NCBI RefSeq assembly: GCF_021168455.1
Contig: NZ_JAJOZR010000003.1
Span: forward strand, 1 to 64,000
Direction of reading: 5' to 3'
Length of the DNA stretch: 64,000 nt
DNA from: Ferranicluibacter quercicola
Lineage (GTDB): Bacteria; Pseudomonadota; Alphaproteobacteria; Rhizobiales; Rhizobiaceae
Within the stretch, counting starts at the first letter, position 1. Each line of letters starts with the position of its first letter. A program made the position numbers and the translations under genes. Positions 1 to 9,291 of the stretch are shown in pieces. The notes below the pieces were generated by a model. The model saw nothing but the letters and a program-made list of their open reading frames with translations. It was not told the origin of the DNA and did not search any database.

Positions 1-117
1 GACCGCCGAACGATCGAGGAGGCTTGGCGCGAGGTCGGAAGCCTCCTCACTCACTTCAGCCCAACAGAATGCGCCGCGTACCTGCGACACGCAGGGTATG
101 GTGCAATAACAGCCTGA
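1..117 (+). mobile_element. IS630-family transposase, C-terminal end (partial at window edge)
   Basis: Frame 1 is open from the first base to a TGA at 115-117 and encodes 38 residues. They include TIEEAWREVGSLL, then SPTECAAYLRHAGYG. This is the characteristic C-terminal tail of IS630/Tc1-type DDE transposases, which normally ends a few residues after the conserved 'ECANY...AGY' stretch. The catalytic DDE region lies outside the window, so I cannot tell whether the element is intact. The stop codon sits directly at the beginning of the antitoxin-like reading frame, with no visible non-coding end or inverted repeat between them. This suggests a deletion or junction rather than a complete insertion sequence end. 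Confidence 0.75.
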
Positions 118-386
118 CAGACTCTAGTGTCTGGGATGCAATCGAGGATAACCCGGCGGAAGCTGAGAACCTGAAGCTCCGGTCAAAACTGATGGGGGCC
201 CTTGAGCAGCATATCCGCACGGAAGGCTGGACAGAGGCCGAGGCTGCGGACCGATTGGCCATTCCCCGCCCAAGCATCTCCGATCTTATGCATGGGAGAA
301 TTACCTTGTTCTCGATCGACATGATGGTAACCCTGCTGTCAAGAGCCGGTCTACACGTCGATATTCTGGTTCGAGAGGCTGCTTAA
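69..386 (+). CDS. HigA/XRE-type HTH protein with an abnormal N-terminus
   Basis: From DSSVWDAIED onward the product matches the short HTH proteins (about 90-100 residues, HTH_37/XRE antitoxin-like) that pair with RelE/HigB-type toxins. It has an AEAADRLAIPRPSISDLMHG helix-turn-helix and the usual ending GLHVDILVREAA. The family normally starts with ATG just before the SVWDAIED segment. Here that place holds a CTG (114-116), and the only in-frame ATG is at 69, inside the transposase tail. Translation from 69 would add about 15 foreign residues. No partner toxin gene is visible. It may be a gene whose 5' end was replaced by the mobile element, or a decaying remnant. Family assignment is firm; expression and start are uncertain. 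Confidence 0.6.
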   Translation: MRRVPATRRVWCNNSLTDSSVWDAIEDNPAEAENLKLRSKLMGALEQHIRTEGWTEAEAADRLAIPRPSISDLMHGRITLFSIDMMVTLLSRAGLHVDILVREAA

Positions 387-427
387 AAGCGACATCTCGA
401 CGGAGAACTCGTTCCGTTCATGCCAAA

Positions 428-458
428 GAGCGCGCCGACATCATCGGCGCGCTCTTTT
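428..458 (+). terminator. Terminator between convergent HTH gene and hydrolase
   Basis: An 11-bp perfect stem, GAGCGCGCCGA (428-438) and TCGGCGCGCTC (444-454), with a 5-base loop is followed by TTTT. It sits between two convergent genes. On the minus strand the stem is followed by only three T residues, so termination in that direction may be weaker. Confidence 0.8.
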
Positions 459-463
459 GTCTC

Positions 464-1282
464 TTATGCCAGGAACTCGAGGAGATCCTTGTTCAGCCGG
501 TCCGGCACCGTGGCGAACAGGCCGTGGGGCTCGCCGTCATATTCGATCAACCGTGCACCGGCGATGCCGTTCGCGGCCGCACGGCCGGAGGGATCGATGG
601 GGACGGTCTTGTCGGCGGTGCCGTGGATGACGAGTGTGGGGATGGTGAAGGACGCGAGATCCGGGCGGAAGTCGGTCGTTCCGAAGGCGGTCACGCAGTC
701 GATCGTCGCCTTGGGGCTGGCCATGACGCCGAGCACGAAGGACCAGTCGAGCACCCCCTGGCTCACCGGACGGCTGACCAGCCCGACACCGTAGAAGGTC
801 TTTGCAAAGCTCTGGAGAAATGCGAAACGATCCTCGCGGATCTGCGTCTTCATATCCTCGAACACGCTCGCATCCACGCCGTCCGGGTTGCTCTCATCCT
901 TGAGGAGATACGGCGCGACGGACGCCACGAGGACGGCCTTGGCGATGCGCGATGCGCCGTGCCGGGAGAGATAGCGCGCGATCTCGCCGCCGCCCATGGA
1001 GAAACCGACCAGCGAGACATCCTGCAGGTCGAGCCCTTCAATGACGCTTGCGAGGTCGTCGGCGAAGGTGTCGTACGTGTAGCCGGTCGCGGGATGGCCC
1101 GACTGGCCGAAGCCGCGGCGGTCATAGGTGATGACGCGGTAGCCTGCCTCAAGCAGGGCGACGGTCTGATATTCGAACATGTCGCCGGTCAGAGGCCAGC
1201 CGTGGATGAGGACGACGGGACGGCCTTGCCCCATATCCTTGACGTGAAGTTTCGTGCCGTCCTTAGCGTCGATATATGCCAT
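464..1282 (-). CDS. Alpha/beta hydrolase, non-heme chloroperoxidase-like
   Basis: This 272-residue cytoplasmic alpha/beta-hydrolase resembles cofactor-free haloperoxidases and related esterases. The family catalyses ester or peracid hydrolysis, and the true substrate cannot be read from sequence. The nucleophile elbow is GFSMGG with Ser95. The acid is Asp224 in HGTADKTVP and the base is His253 in GEPHGLF, so the Ser-Asp-His triad is complete. The oxyanion motif HGWP is at residues 27-30. The ATG at 1282 has AAGGAG seven bases upstream. The gene is single, on the same strand as the agl genes but separated from aglK by about 90 bases. Assignment to the superfamily is secure and the specific activity is inferred. 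Confidence 0.85.
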   Translation of the reverse strand: MAYIDAKDGTKLHVKDMGQGRPVVLIHGWPLTGDMFEYQTVALLEAGYRVITYDRRGFGQSGHPATGYTYDTFADDLASVIEGLDLQDVSLVGFSMGGGEIARYLSRHGASRIAKAVLVASVAPYLLKDESNPDGVDASVFEDMKTQIREDRFAFLQSFAKTFYGVGLVSRPVSQGVLDWSFVLGVMASPKATIDCVTAFGTTDFRPDLASFTIPTLVIHGTADKTVPIDPSGRAAANGIAGARLIEYDGEPHGLFATVPDRLNKDLLEFLA

Positions 1283-1372
1283 GCGAAGCTCCTTTGCTTT
1301 CTCGCCCCACCCAATTCGCAGAGAGCAGGTTTGGTTCCGGGAGAAGCTTGGGAGATCCGGTGTCGCCGGTGA

Positions 1373-2461
<1,089 letters not shown>

Positions 2462-2493
2462 GGGTCCCTCCCCGTTCACTTCAATCGTGATCG

Positions 2494-4170
2494 TCAGACG
2501 ATCCGCGCGAAAAATCCGCTCCAGGCGGGCAGTGTAATGCTGTTGTCGCCGAGTTCCGAGGCAAAGCCGTGGACGGTCAGAACCTCGAGCCGCTCGGCCG
2601 GCCGCTCCACCGATGCCGTTTCGCCGCTCATATTGAAGAGGCACAGCAGCGTCTCGTTGCCATGGCTCCGCTCGAAGCCGAGGATCGGCGCGGCATAGGG
2701 CTTGAAGGCGATCTCGCCCTTGGCCAGCGCCGCGTGTTGACGGCGGAAGGCGAGGAAGCGGCGGTAGTGGTGGAGAACGGAGCGCATGTCCTGCTCCTGC
2801 ACCGAAACGGCGCGGGGCAGATGCTCGGGCGGCACCGGCAGCCAGGGCCTGCCATCGCCGAAGCCGCCATTCTGCGCATCCGCCTCCCAGACCATCGGCG
2901 TGCGGCAGCCGTCACGACCCTTGAAGTCGGGCCAGAACTGGATGCCGTACGGATCCTGCAGATCCTCATAGGCGAGATCGGCCTCGGTCAGCGCCAGTTC
3001 CTCGCCCTGATAGATGCAGACGGAGCCGCGCAGCGACATCAGCATGCTGGCGAGAAACTTCGCATGCGCGTCATGATCCGCGATGCCCTGTCCCCAGCGG
3101 GAGACATGACGCACGACGTCGTGGTTGGAAAACGCCCAGCAAGCCCAGCCTTCGGGTGCCGCCCGCTCGAAGGCATGCTGGACCTCGGCCACGCGCGCCG
3201 GCGTCAGCGGATCGGGCGCCAGGAACTCGAAGGCGTAGCACATATGCATCTTGTCGCCGCCCGAGGTGTACTGCCCGGCGATTTCGAGGCCGATCTGGCT
3301 GTCGCCCACCTCGCCGACCGCGGCAATCGCCGGAAACTCGTCCATGACGGCGCGGAAGCGCTGGAGGAAGGCGATGTTCTCGGGCCGGTTCTTGTCGTAG
3401 AGGTGCTCCTGGTAATTGTAGGGGTTCACGGCCGGTGCCGTATTGGCATTGCGGCGCTCGGGCGCCAGCGCCGGGTTGTCGCGCAGTTGCAGGTCGTGGA
3501 AGTAGAAGTTGATCGTGTCGAGCCGGAAGCCGTCGACGCCGCGCTCCAGCCAGAAGCGCTCGACGGCGATCAGCGCGTCCTGCACCTCGGTGTTGTGCAG
3601 GTTCAGGTCCGGCTGCGACGTCAGGAAGTTGTGCATGTAATATTGCAGGCGCGTCGGGTCCCAAGCCCAAGCCGAGCCGCCGAAGATCGACATCCAGTTG
3701 TTGGGCGGCGTGCCGTCGGGTTTGGAGTCCGACCAGACGTACCAGTCCGCCTTGGGGTTGAAGCGGCTGGAGCGGCTTTCGGCAAACCAGGGGTGCTGGT
3801 CCGATGTGTGGGAGAGGACGAGGTCGATCATGACCCGGATTCCGAGGCGATGCGCCTCCGCGATCAGGTCGTCGAAATCCGACAACAGCCCGAAGATCGG
3901 ATCGACGCCGTTATAGTTCGAGACGTCGTAGCCGAAATCCTTCATCGGCGATGTGAAGAACGGCGAGATCCAGATGGCGTCGACATTCAGCGAGGCGATG
4001 TAGGGCAGTCGTCGCGTGATCCCCTTGAGATCCCCGATGCCGTCGTCGTTGCTGTCCTGATAGGATCGCGGATAGATCTGGTAGATCACGGCGCCACGCC
4101 ACCAGTCGCGATCGGCGGGAAGCATCGTGGAGGTCTGTTCGGTCTGGCTCTTGGAAAGGGGCAGGCTCAT
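2494..4170 (-). CDS. aglA: Alpha-glucosidase AglA (GH13)
   Basis: This 558-residue GH13 enzyme, oligo-1,6-glucosidase/sucrase-like, hydrolyses imported sucrose, trehalose or maltose-type sugars in the cytoplasm. The N-terminal half is the (beta/alpha)8 barrel, with AVIYQIYPRSYQDS at residues 27-40. The nucleophile is Asp218 in GVDGFRLDT, the acid/base Glu287 in AAVGEVGD, and the transition-state Asp351 in SNHDVVRH. No signal peptide is present. It sits between aglG and aglK in the agl operon. The first 15 codons lie in a tandem duplication at the start codon, so the second Met (residue 16, just before the conserved LPADRDWWRGAVIYQ) is an alternative start. Enzyme class is certain and exact substrate range is inferred. 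Confidence 0.92.
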   Translation of the reverse strand: MSLPLSKSQTEQTSTMLPADRDWWRGAVIYQIYPRSYQDSNDDGIGDLKGITRRLPYIASLNVDAIWISPFFTSPMKDFGYDVSNYNGVDPIFGLLSDFDDLIAEAHRLGIRVMIDLVLSHTSDQHPWFAESRSSRFNPKADWYVWSDSKPDGTPPNNWMSIFGGSAWAWDPTRLQYYMHNFLTSQPDLNLHNTEVQDALIAVERFWLERGVDGFRLDTINFYFHDLQLRDNPALAPERRNANTAPAVNPYNYQEHLYDKNRPENIAFLQRFRAVMDEFPAIAAVGEVGDSQIGLEIAGQYTSGGDKMHMCYAFEFLAPDPLTPARVAEVQHAFERAAPEGWACWAFSNHDVVRHVSRWGQGIADHDAHAKFLASMLMSLRGSVCIYQGEELALTEADLAYEDLQDPYGIQFWPDFKGRDGCRTPMVWEADAQNGGFGDGRPWLPVPPEHLPRAVSVQEQDMRSVLHHYRRFLAFRRQHAALAKGEIAFKPYAAPILGFERSHGNETLLCLFNMSGETASVERPAERLEVLTVHGFASELGDNSITLPAWSGFFARIV

Positions 4171-4220
4171 GGAAGGGGGCAGGTCCTTGGACGGATGAGT
4201 TCGGGGACGGATGGGTTCGG
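4152..4220. repeat. Two adjacent imperfect tandem duplications at the aglA start
   Basis: TGGAAAGGGGCAGG (4152-4165) recurs at 4170-4183 with one mismatch, giving an 18-base period that spans the aglA start codon. Next to it, GGACGGATGAGTTCGG (4189-4204) is followed at once by GGACGGATGGGTTCGG (4205-4220), with one mismatch in 16. The repeats fall where the ribosome-binding site and first codons of aglA lie. Confidence 0.8.
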
Positions 4221-4248
4221 AAAAGAGGTTCGGTTTGCGCGATGCGGA

Positions 4249-5394
4249 TCAACCGCCCTTGACGGATCCCGCCAGCAGGCCGCGCACGAGATAGCGTTGC
4301 AGGCTGAAGAAGACGATCAGCGGAATGATGATGGTGATGAAGGCGGAGGCCGTCAGGATTTCCCAGTTGCCGCCGCGCGAGCCGAGCAGGTTGACGAGGC
4401 GGCCGGTGAGCACCAGCTCGTTGTTGCCGGTGCCGAGGAAGACCATGGCGACGAGCAGATCGTTCCAGGTCCAGAGGAACTGGAAGATGGCGAAGGAGGC
4501 AAGTGCGGGGAAGGACAGCGGCAGGATGATCTTGACGAAGATGTCGAAATCGCTGGCGCCATCGACCCGGGCGGATTCCATGATCTCGCGCGGCAGGCCG
4601 GCCATGTAGTTGCGCAACAGATAGATGGCGAGCGGCAGGCCGAAGCCCATATGCGCCAGCCAGATGCCGACATAGGTCTTGGCGGGCACGCCCAGAAACG
4701 CGCCGACGCCGTTATAGAGCTTGAGCAGCGGGATCAGCGACATTTGCAGTGGCACGACCAAGAGGCCGACGACGATGGCGATGAGGAGCGTGCGGCCGGG
4801 AAAGGGCATCCAGGCAAGCGCATAGGCGGCAAAGGCCGCGACGAGAATGGGGATGATGGTGGAGGGAATGGAGACGGTGAGCGAGTTGATGAAGGACGCG
4901 CCGATGCCTTCCGCATTCAAGACTTCGCGGTAATTGTCGAAGGTGAAGCGCGAGGGCACGGCGGCCTGAACGAAGATGCGCTGGCCACGCGAGCCTTCCA
5001 TGGCGACATCGGAGACGATCTCGTAGCTGCCATCCTCCTGCACGGTCAGGCGCTCGCCGTCGTTGAGCGTCGCGGTCTGGCCGGGCGCGAAGGCGGCCGG
5101 CTCCTGCGTGCGGAAGCCGAAGGCGGAGACGCTGGCGCCGGGATTGTCGAGCGCATTGCCGGTGATGACGAACTTGCCGTCGCGCTGCTGCTGCGCCTCG
5201 GGGCCGGGTGCGCGCACCGTCAGGTTCTGGCTGGAGGTGGACAGCGCCGTCCACCAGCCGGAGACGGCCAGCTGGTCCTTGTCGCGCAGCGACGAGATGA
5301 GCAGGCCGGCCGTCGGGATCGTCCAGAGGATGACCAGCAGCAGCACCGAGAGGTGGACGAAGAGACCGAGCGGGGAGCGTTTCGATGCGATCAT
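4249..5394 (-). CDS. aglG: Alpha-glucoside ABC transporter permease AglG
   Basis: This 381-residue inner-membrane permease of the MalG type forms the channel with AglF. TM1 (about residues 10-32) is followed by a large periplasmic insert to roughly residue 140, then the core membrane segments. The EAA loop, ESARVDGASDFDIFVKIILPLS, contacts the AglK ATPase. The long loop between TM1 and the core is typical of the Agl and ThuG-like subgroup and not of short MalG proteins. The gene begins one base after the aglF stop, so the two are translationally coupled. The C-terminus ends in a short basic tail, LVRGLLAGSVKGG. Permease identity is certain; the sugar is inferred from the operon. Confidence 0.9.
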   Translation of the reverse strand: MIASKRSPLGLFVHLSVLLLVILWTIPTAGLLISSLRDKDQLAVSGWWTALSTSSQNLTVRAPGPEAQQQRDGKFVITGNALDNPGASVSAFGFRTQEPAAFAPGQTATLNDGERLTVQEDGSYEIVSDVAMEGSRGQRIFVQAAVPSRFTFDNYREVLNAEGIGASFINSLTVSIPSTIIPILVAAFAAYALAWMPFPGRTLLIAIVVGLLVVPLQMSLIPLLKLYNGVGAFLGVPAKTYVGIWLAHMGFGLPLAIYLLRNYMAGLPREIMESARVDGASDFDIFVKIILPLSFPALASFAIFQFLWTWNDLLVAMVFLGTGNNELVLTGRLVNLLGSRGGNWEILTASAFITIIIPLIVFFSLQRYLVRGLLAGSVKGG

Positions 5395-5395
5395 C

Positions 5396-6406
5396 TCAGT
5401 GTCCCTTCATCTCTTTGGCGGCATTGCGAATGTTCCAGATCATGATCGGCACGACGAGGAGCATGATGACCACGGCGATCGCCGCGCCGCGTCCGAAATC
5501 GCCGCCGCCGCGGAACATCCAGTCGAACATGAGATTGGCCAGAACCTGCGTCTGCCATTGCCCGTTGGTCATCGCCAGCACGATGTCGAACACCTTGAGG
5601 ACGAGGATGGTGATCGTGGTCCAGACGACGGCAATGGTGCCCCAGATCTGCGGGATCATGATCTTGAAGAAGATCTGGAAGCCATTCGCGCCATCGATGA
5701 CGGCGGCCTCGACCGTTTCCTCGGGAATGCCGCGCAGCGCTGCCGACAGGATGACCATGGCAAAGCCGGTCTGGATCCAGACGAGGATCGCCATCAGGAA
5801 GAAGTTGTTCCAGAGCGGAATGGTGACCCAGGCCTGAGGCTCGAAGCCGAGCGCCGTGACGATGGCGTTCAGCAGGCCGATCTGCTCGGTGCCGGCAGCG
5901 CGATAGTCGTAGATGAACTTCCAGATGACCGAGGCGCCGACGAAGGAGATCGCCATGGGCATGAAGATCAGCGTCTTGGCGATATTGCCCCACCAGATGC
6001 GGTCGGTCAGGGCCGCGATGATCAGGCCGAAGAAGGTGGCAAGCGCCGGGACGACGAGCAGCCAGAGGAAATTGTTGAAGATCGACTGGCGGAATTCGCC
6101 GTCATTGATCATCCAGACATAATTGGCGCCGCCGACGAAAGTCTGCCCGGCGCGATCGTGGAAGGAGAGCCAGACGGATTCGATGACCGGATAGACCAGG
6201 TAGATCGTCATGGCGAAAAGCGCGGGAAACAGGAAAAGCCAGGGGCGGATGGCATTGCTGATGCGCAGATTGCGCGATGCCTTGGCGCCCGATCGACCCT
6301 TCGACGGGAAGATCAGGTCGAGGATCAGGTTCGTCCCGTAGAAATAGGCAGCGCAGGCGAGAACGCCGGCCACCATCGTTACCACAGCCATCAACAATTG
6401 CTGCAT
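5396..6406 (-). CDS. aglF: Alpha-glucoside ABC transporter permease AglF
   Basis: This 336-residue inner-membrane permease of the MalF type pairs with AglG. Hydrophobic segments occur near residues 5-30, 52-72, 110-135, 150-175, 210-235 and 295-325. The EAA loop EETVEAAVIDGANGFQIFFK is near residues 230-250. The gene follows aglE after 109 bases that contain a 13-bp hairpin, and it precedes aglG by one base. The hairpin probably sets the level of the permeases relative to the binding protein. Family membership is clear from the EAA loop and its place in the complete agl set. Confidence 0.9.
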   Translation of the reverse strand: MQQLLMAVVTMVAGVLACAAYFYGTNLILDLIFPSKGRSGAKASRNLRISNAIRPWLFLFPALFAMTIYLVYPVIESVWLSFHDRAGQTFVGGANYVWMINDGEFRQSIFNNFLWLLVVPALATFFGLIIAALTDRIWWGNIAKTLIFMPMAISFVGASVIWKFIYDYRAAGTEQIGLLNAIVTALGFEPQAWVTIPLWNNFFLMAILVWIQTGFAMVILSAALRGIPEETVEAAVIDGANGFQIFFKIMIPQIWGTIAVVWTTITILVLKVFDIVLAMTNGQWQTQVLANLMFDWMFRGGGDFGRGAAIAVVIMLLVVPIMIWNIRNAAKEMKGH

Positions 6407-6463
6407 GTTCCCCCCTCAGGCCGCGGCGCGGCCGACCGTCGTCCACCCACAAGATCGAACCCG

Positions 6464-6498
6464 CGCGCGCCACTTGCCATGGTGACAAGTGGCGCGCG
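6464..6498 (-). promoter_or_regulatory. Strong intercistronic hairpin between aglE and aglF
   Basis: CGCGCGCCACTTG (6464-6476) pairs perfectly with CAAGTGGCGCGCG (6486-6498) around a 9-base loop, giving 13 bp. There is no T-run on the minus strand. The position, just 3' of the binding-protein gene, matches mRNA-stabilising hairpins known after other ABC binding-protein genes such as malE. It probably protects the aglE message, and partial termination is the alternative. Confidence 0.75.
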
Positions 6499-6515
6499 AT
6501 GTTTCGAAACGGTCG

Positions 6516-7874
6516 TTACTTGATGCTGTCCCAGGACTTCTGGATGTCGGTCGCCACATCGGCGGCCGGCTTGCCGCCGACATAGTCGATCATGCCGGTC
6601 CAGAAGGCGCCGGCGCCGATCTTGCCGGGCATCAGGTCGGAGCCGTCGAAGCGGAAGGTGGTCGCGTTGAGGAGAATGTCCCCCTGCTTCTTCATCGGCG
6701 CATTGGCATACGTGTCGAGGTTCACGCCTTTGTAGGGGGTGAGGAAGCTCGACTGGGCCATCCAGACCTCATGCGCGATCGGCGTCTTCAGGAAGTCGAG
6801 GAAGGCGCGCGAGGCCGGCGTGTCCTTCGTGATCATGGCGAGCGTACCGGCACCGAGGACCGGATTGCCGAGTTCCGGCTTGCTGGCATAAGGCGGCATG
6901 TAGAAGAAATCCGCGTCTTCACCGACCTTCGTGCCTTCCGGGAAGAAGGACGGAATGAAGGAGGCCTGGTGATGCAGGTAGCACTTCGGCGGCGAGGCGA
7001 AGAGGCCCTTCGGGCTGTCGCGGAAGTCGGTGGAGGAAACCGCCTGCGTGCCGCCATCGACATATTTCGGGTTCTTGGCAAAGAAGCCGAATTCGCCGAT
7101 CGCGCCGACGACGGCGGGGTCGTTGAACGGAATGGCGTTGGAGACCCATTTGTCATAGGTATCGGCCGGCTGCGTGCGCAGCATCATGTCCTCGACCCAG
7201 TCGGTCGCCGGCCAGCCCGTCGCGCCGCCCGAACCGAGACCGATGCACCACGGCGTGCCGCCATCGGCGACGATCTTGTCGGTCAGCGCCTTCAGCTCTT
7301 CCATGGTCTTGGGCACTTCGTAGCCCGCATCCTCGAAGTTCTCGGGCACGTACCAGACGAGCGACTTGACGTCGATCTTGTAGGGGAACGCGTAGAGCGC
7401 CTTCTGGCCGTCCTTGCCGGCATAGGTCGACAGATCGACCCAGGACTGGCCGGCCGCGTAATTGTCGAGCAGCCACTTGTCCGTGCCTTCGCCAAGCGGC
7501 GTCAGGTAGCCCTTGGAGGCGAGGTCGGCGATGAGGCCCGGCTGGGGCAGGATCGCGACATCCGGCGGCGAACCTGCCTGCGTGTCGATGACGATCTGCT
7601 GCTCGTAGTTCTCGGACGACGAATATTTCACATCGGCGCCGGTGACGTCGCGGAAGTAGTCGAGCACGCTCTCGAACAGGACCTGGTCCTCGCCGCGCCA
7701 GGGGCCGAAAATGGTCAGCGACTGACCCTTGAGGTCGTGCCCGGACTTGAAGTCCTCGTAGCTCTTCCAGTTGAACTTGGCGTCGTCGCCCGGCTTGAAC
7801 TTCAGCTCCGCCGCTGAGGCGGTTCCTGCGATGAGAGCAAGCGCAGCTGCGCCCAGGATCAGTTTGGTCTTCAC
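6516..7874 (-). CDS. aglE: Alpha-glucoside ABC transporter substrate-binding protein AglE
   Basis: This periplasmic binding protein of 452 residues captures alpha-glucosides for AglFGK. The first residues, VKTKLILGAAALALIAGTASA, form a Sec signal peptide with a cleavage site after ASA. The mature protein begins with AELKFKPG. The frame extends 13 codons further to an upstream ATG at 7913. The GTG at 7874 is preferred because GGGAGG lies six bases upstream and places the signal peptide at the very N-terminus. It is the first gene of aglEFGAK and is read divergently from aglR. A perfect AglR-type operator lies at 7933-7946, about 60 bases upstream. Assignment rests on synteny plus the clear family 1 solute-binding fold. 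Confidence 0.9.
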   Translation of the reverse strand: MKTKLILGAAALALIAGTASAAELKFKPGDDAKFNWKSYEDFKSGHDLKGQSLTIFGPWRGEDQVLFESVLDYFRDVTGADVKYSSSENYEQQIVIDTQAGSPPDVAILPQPGLIADLASKGYLTPLGEGTDKWLLDNYAAGQSWVDLSTYAGKDGQKALYAFPYKIDVKSLVWYVPENFEDAGYEVPKTMEELKALTDKIVADGGTPWCIGLGSGGATGWPATDWVEDMMLRTQPADTYDKWVSNAIPFNDPAVVGAIGEFGFFAKNPKYVDGGTQAVSSTDFRDSPKGLFASPPKCYLHHQASFIPSFFPEGTKVGEDADFFYMPPYASKPELGNPVLGAGTLAMITKDTPASRAFLDFLKTPIAHEVWMAQSSFLTPYKGVNLDTYANAPMKKQGDILLNATTFRFDGSDLMPGKIGAGAFWTGMIDYVGGKPAADVATDIQKSWDSIK

Positions 7875-7932
7875 GTGTTTCCTCCCGAAAAACCGCTGCA
7901 CCTTGCCGTGCATCTTTCAGCGATGCCCGCTT

Positions 7933-7946
7933 TCAAAGCGCTTTGA
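7933..7946. promoter_or_regulatory. Putative AglR operator upstream of aglE
   Basis: TCAAAGCGCTTTGA is a perfect 14-base palindrome centred on the CG step, the classical LacI/GalR-family operator architecture. It lies between the divergent genes aglE and aglR and about 60 bases from the aglE start, so it probably represses the operon when inducer is absent. Confidence 0.75.
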
Positions 7947-8118
7947 GAAGCGTAAGAAATCATTGGTCGAGGCGGCAAGTCAAGAGGTTTTGCATCTCCG
8001 TCCATCGCACGTTGTTAAATTGCGGTGCAGCAAAGGTTTGCGCTGCGGCAAGGCGAGAACCATTTTGCGCAGCCATGGCTTTGGTGATAATGAGCCATCA
8101 TACCGCTTTGAAGAGGCA

Positions 8119-8132
8119 TCGAAGCGCTTTGG
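8119..8132. promoter_or_regulatory. Putative second AglR operator next to aglR
   Basis: TCGAAGCGCTTTGG keeps the AAGCGCTT core of the 7933 palindrome with diverged outer bases. It ends 15 bases before the aglR ATG, a position consistent with weak autoregulation. Confidence 0.55.
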
Positions 8133-8147
8133 CGGGGGTTTTGGAGG

Positions 8148-9179
8148 ATGGTCGTCAATCTCAGACAGTTGGCCGAGATGCTCGGCCTGTCACAGACGAC
8201 CGTCAGCCGGGCGCTGAACGGCTATCCGGAGGTGAATGCGGAAACGCGCGAGCGCGTGCTGCAGGCGGTGCGTGACACAGGGTATCGTCCGAACCGCGCG
8301 GCGCAGCGCCTGGCGACCGGCCGCGCCGCCTCCATCGGCCTCGTGATGACGGTCGCGCCCGACATCGATGCGGACGTGCATTTCAGCGCCTTCCTGACCG
8401 GACTTGGGGAAGCCGCCGTTCGTCACGACTTTCACTTCGTGATCAATCCGAGCGCGCCGGAAGAGGAAGAGACGACCTTCCGCCGGCTCGCGGCCAGCGG
8501 CAATGTCGATGCGCTGTTCATCGCCTCCGTGCGGCGCGACGATCCGCGGATCGAGATGCTGCGCTCTTTGCCGATCCCCTATCTGGTGCATGGCCGGGCG
8601 ATCGGCCAGGGCGAGGACTATCCCTTCCTCGACATCGACAACGAGGGTGCCTTTCACGCGGCGACGCAGCTGCTGATCGCGCTCGGGCATCGCCGGATCG
8701 CGCTCATCAACGGGCAGGAGCACCTGACCTTCGCCATGCGCCGCAAGGCCGGCATGCTGGCGGCCTTGAAGGAGGCCGGGCTGGAAACGCAAGATGTTTT
8801 GATCGCGCATGATTTCATGACCGACGAATACGGATTTCGGGCGACGACGGCATTTCTGGCGGATGCCCGGCCCCCGACGGCCATTCTCTGCTCCAGCACG
8901 GTCATGGCGCTGGGGGTTGTCCGGGCGCTGAACCGCGCCGGGCTGAAGGTCGGCGACGACGTGTCGCTGATCGCGCATGACGACGTGCTGCCGCTGTTGA
9001 AGCCGGAGCATTTCAACGTGCCGCTGACGACGACGCAATCCTCGCTGCGGGCAGCCGGTGCCCGCGTCGCCGAACGGCTGATCACCCATGTGCTGAGCCC
9101 GGAAGACGCGCTGGAGCAGGAGGTGTGGCAGGCGGAGCTGATCATCCGGGACTCGACCAAGCCGGCACCGCGGAGTTGA
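8148..9179 (+). CDS. aglR: LacI-family repressor AglR
   Basis: This 343-residue LacI/GalR regulator has an N-terminal helix-turn-helix at residues 4-24 (NLRQLAEMLGLSQTTVSRAL) followed by the hinge segment GYRPNRAAQRLATG. The rest is a periplasmic-binding-protein-like effector domain that would bind an alpha-glucoside or derivative. It is divergent from aglE with 273 bases between the genes, which hold two AAGCGCTT palindromes at 7933 and 8119. The ATG at 8148 begins directly at the family's usual first residues. In Sinorhizobium the gene in this position is named aglR. The repressor family is certain; target and inducer are inferred from context. Confidence 0.9.
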   Translation: MVVNLRQLAEMLGLSQTTVSRALNGYPEVNAETRERVLQAVRDTGYRPNRAAQRLATGRAASIGLVMTVAPDIDADVHFSAFLTGLGEAAVRHDFHFVINPSAPEEEETTFRRLAASGNVDALFIASVRRDDPRIEMLRSLPIPYLVHGRAIGQGEDYPFLDIDNEGAFHAATQLLIALGHRRIALINGQEHLTFAMRRKAGMLAALKEAGLETQDVLIAHDFMTDEYGFRATTAFLADARPPTAILCSSTVMALGVVRALNRAGLKVGDDVSLIAHDDVLPLLKPEHFNVPLTTTQSSLRAAGARVAERLITHVLSPEDALEQEVWQAELIIRDSTKPAPRS

Positions 9180-9203
9180 CGCTCAAACGCCAAAGCCTGT
9201 CCG

Positions 9204-9225
9204 GCCGAAGCGGAAGCGCTTCGGC
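9204..9225. other. Hairpin/palindrome after aglR
   Basis: GCCGAAGC (9204-9211) pairs with GCTTCGGC (9218-9225). No T-run follows, so it is a poor terminator. Its centre, CGGAAGCGCTTCGG, is itself a palindrome with the AAGCGCTT core of the agl operators and could be a third AglR site. Confidence 0.45.
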
Positions 9226-9291
9226 GTCGGCGAATGCGGCAGAACAATCGATGAGAGCTGTGCCGGCGAACCCGTGTTCACCGGAACGACT

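Noticed and set aside
2569..5445. 958-residue open frame opposite aglA and aglG
   Set aside because: It is antisense to two genes with intact catalytic and EAA motifs. GC-rich codon bias leaves the opposite strand open. The product is low-complexity and has no family.
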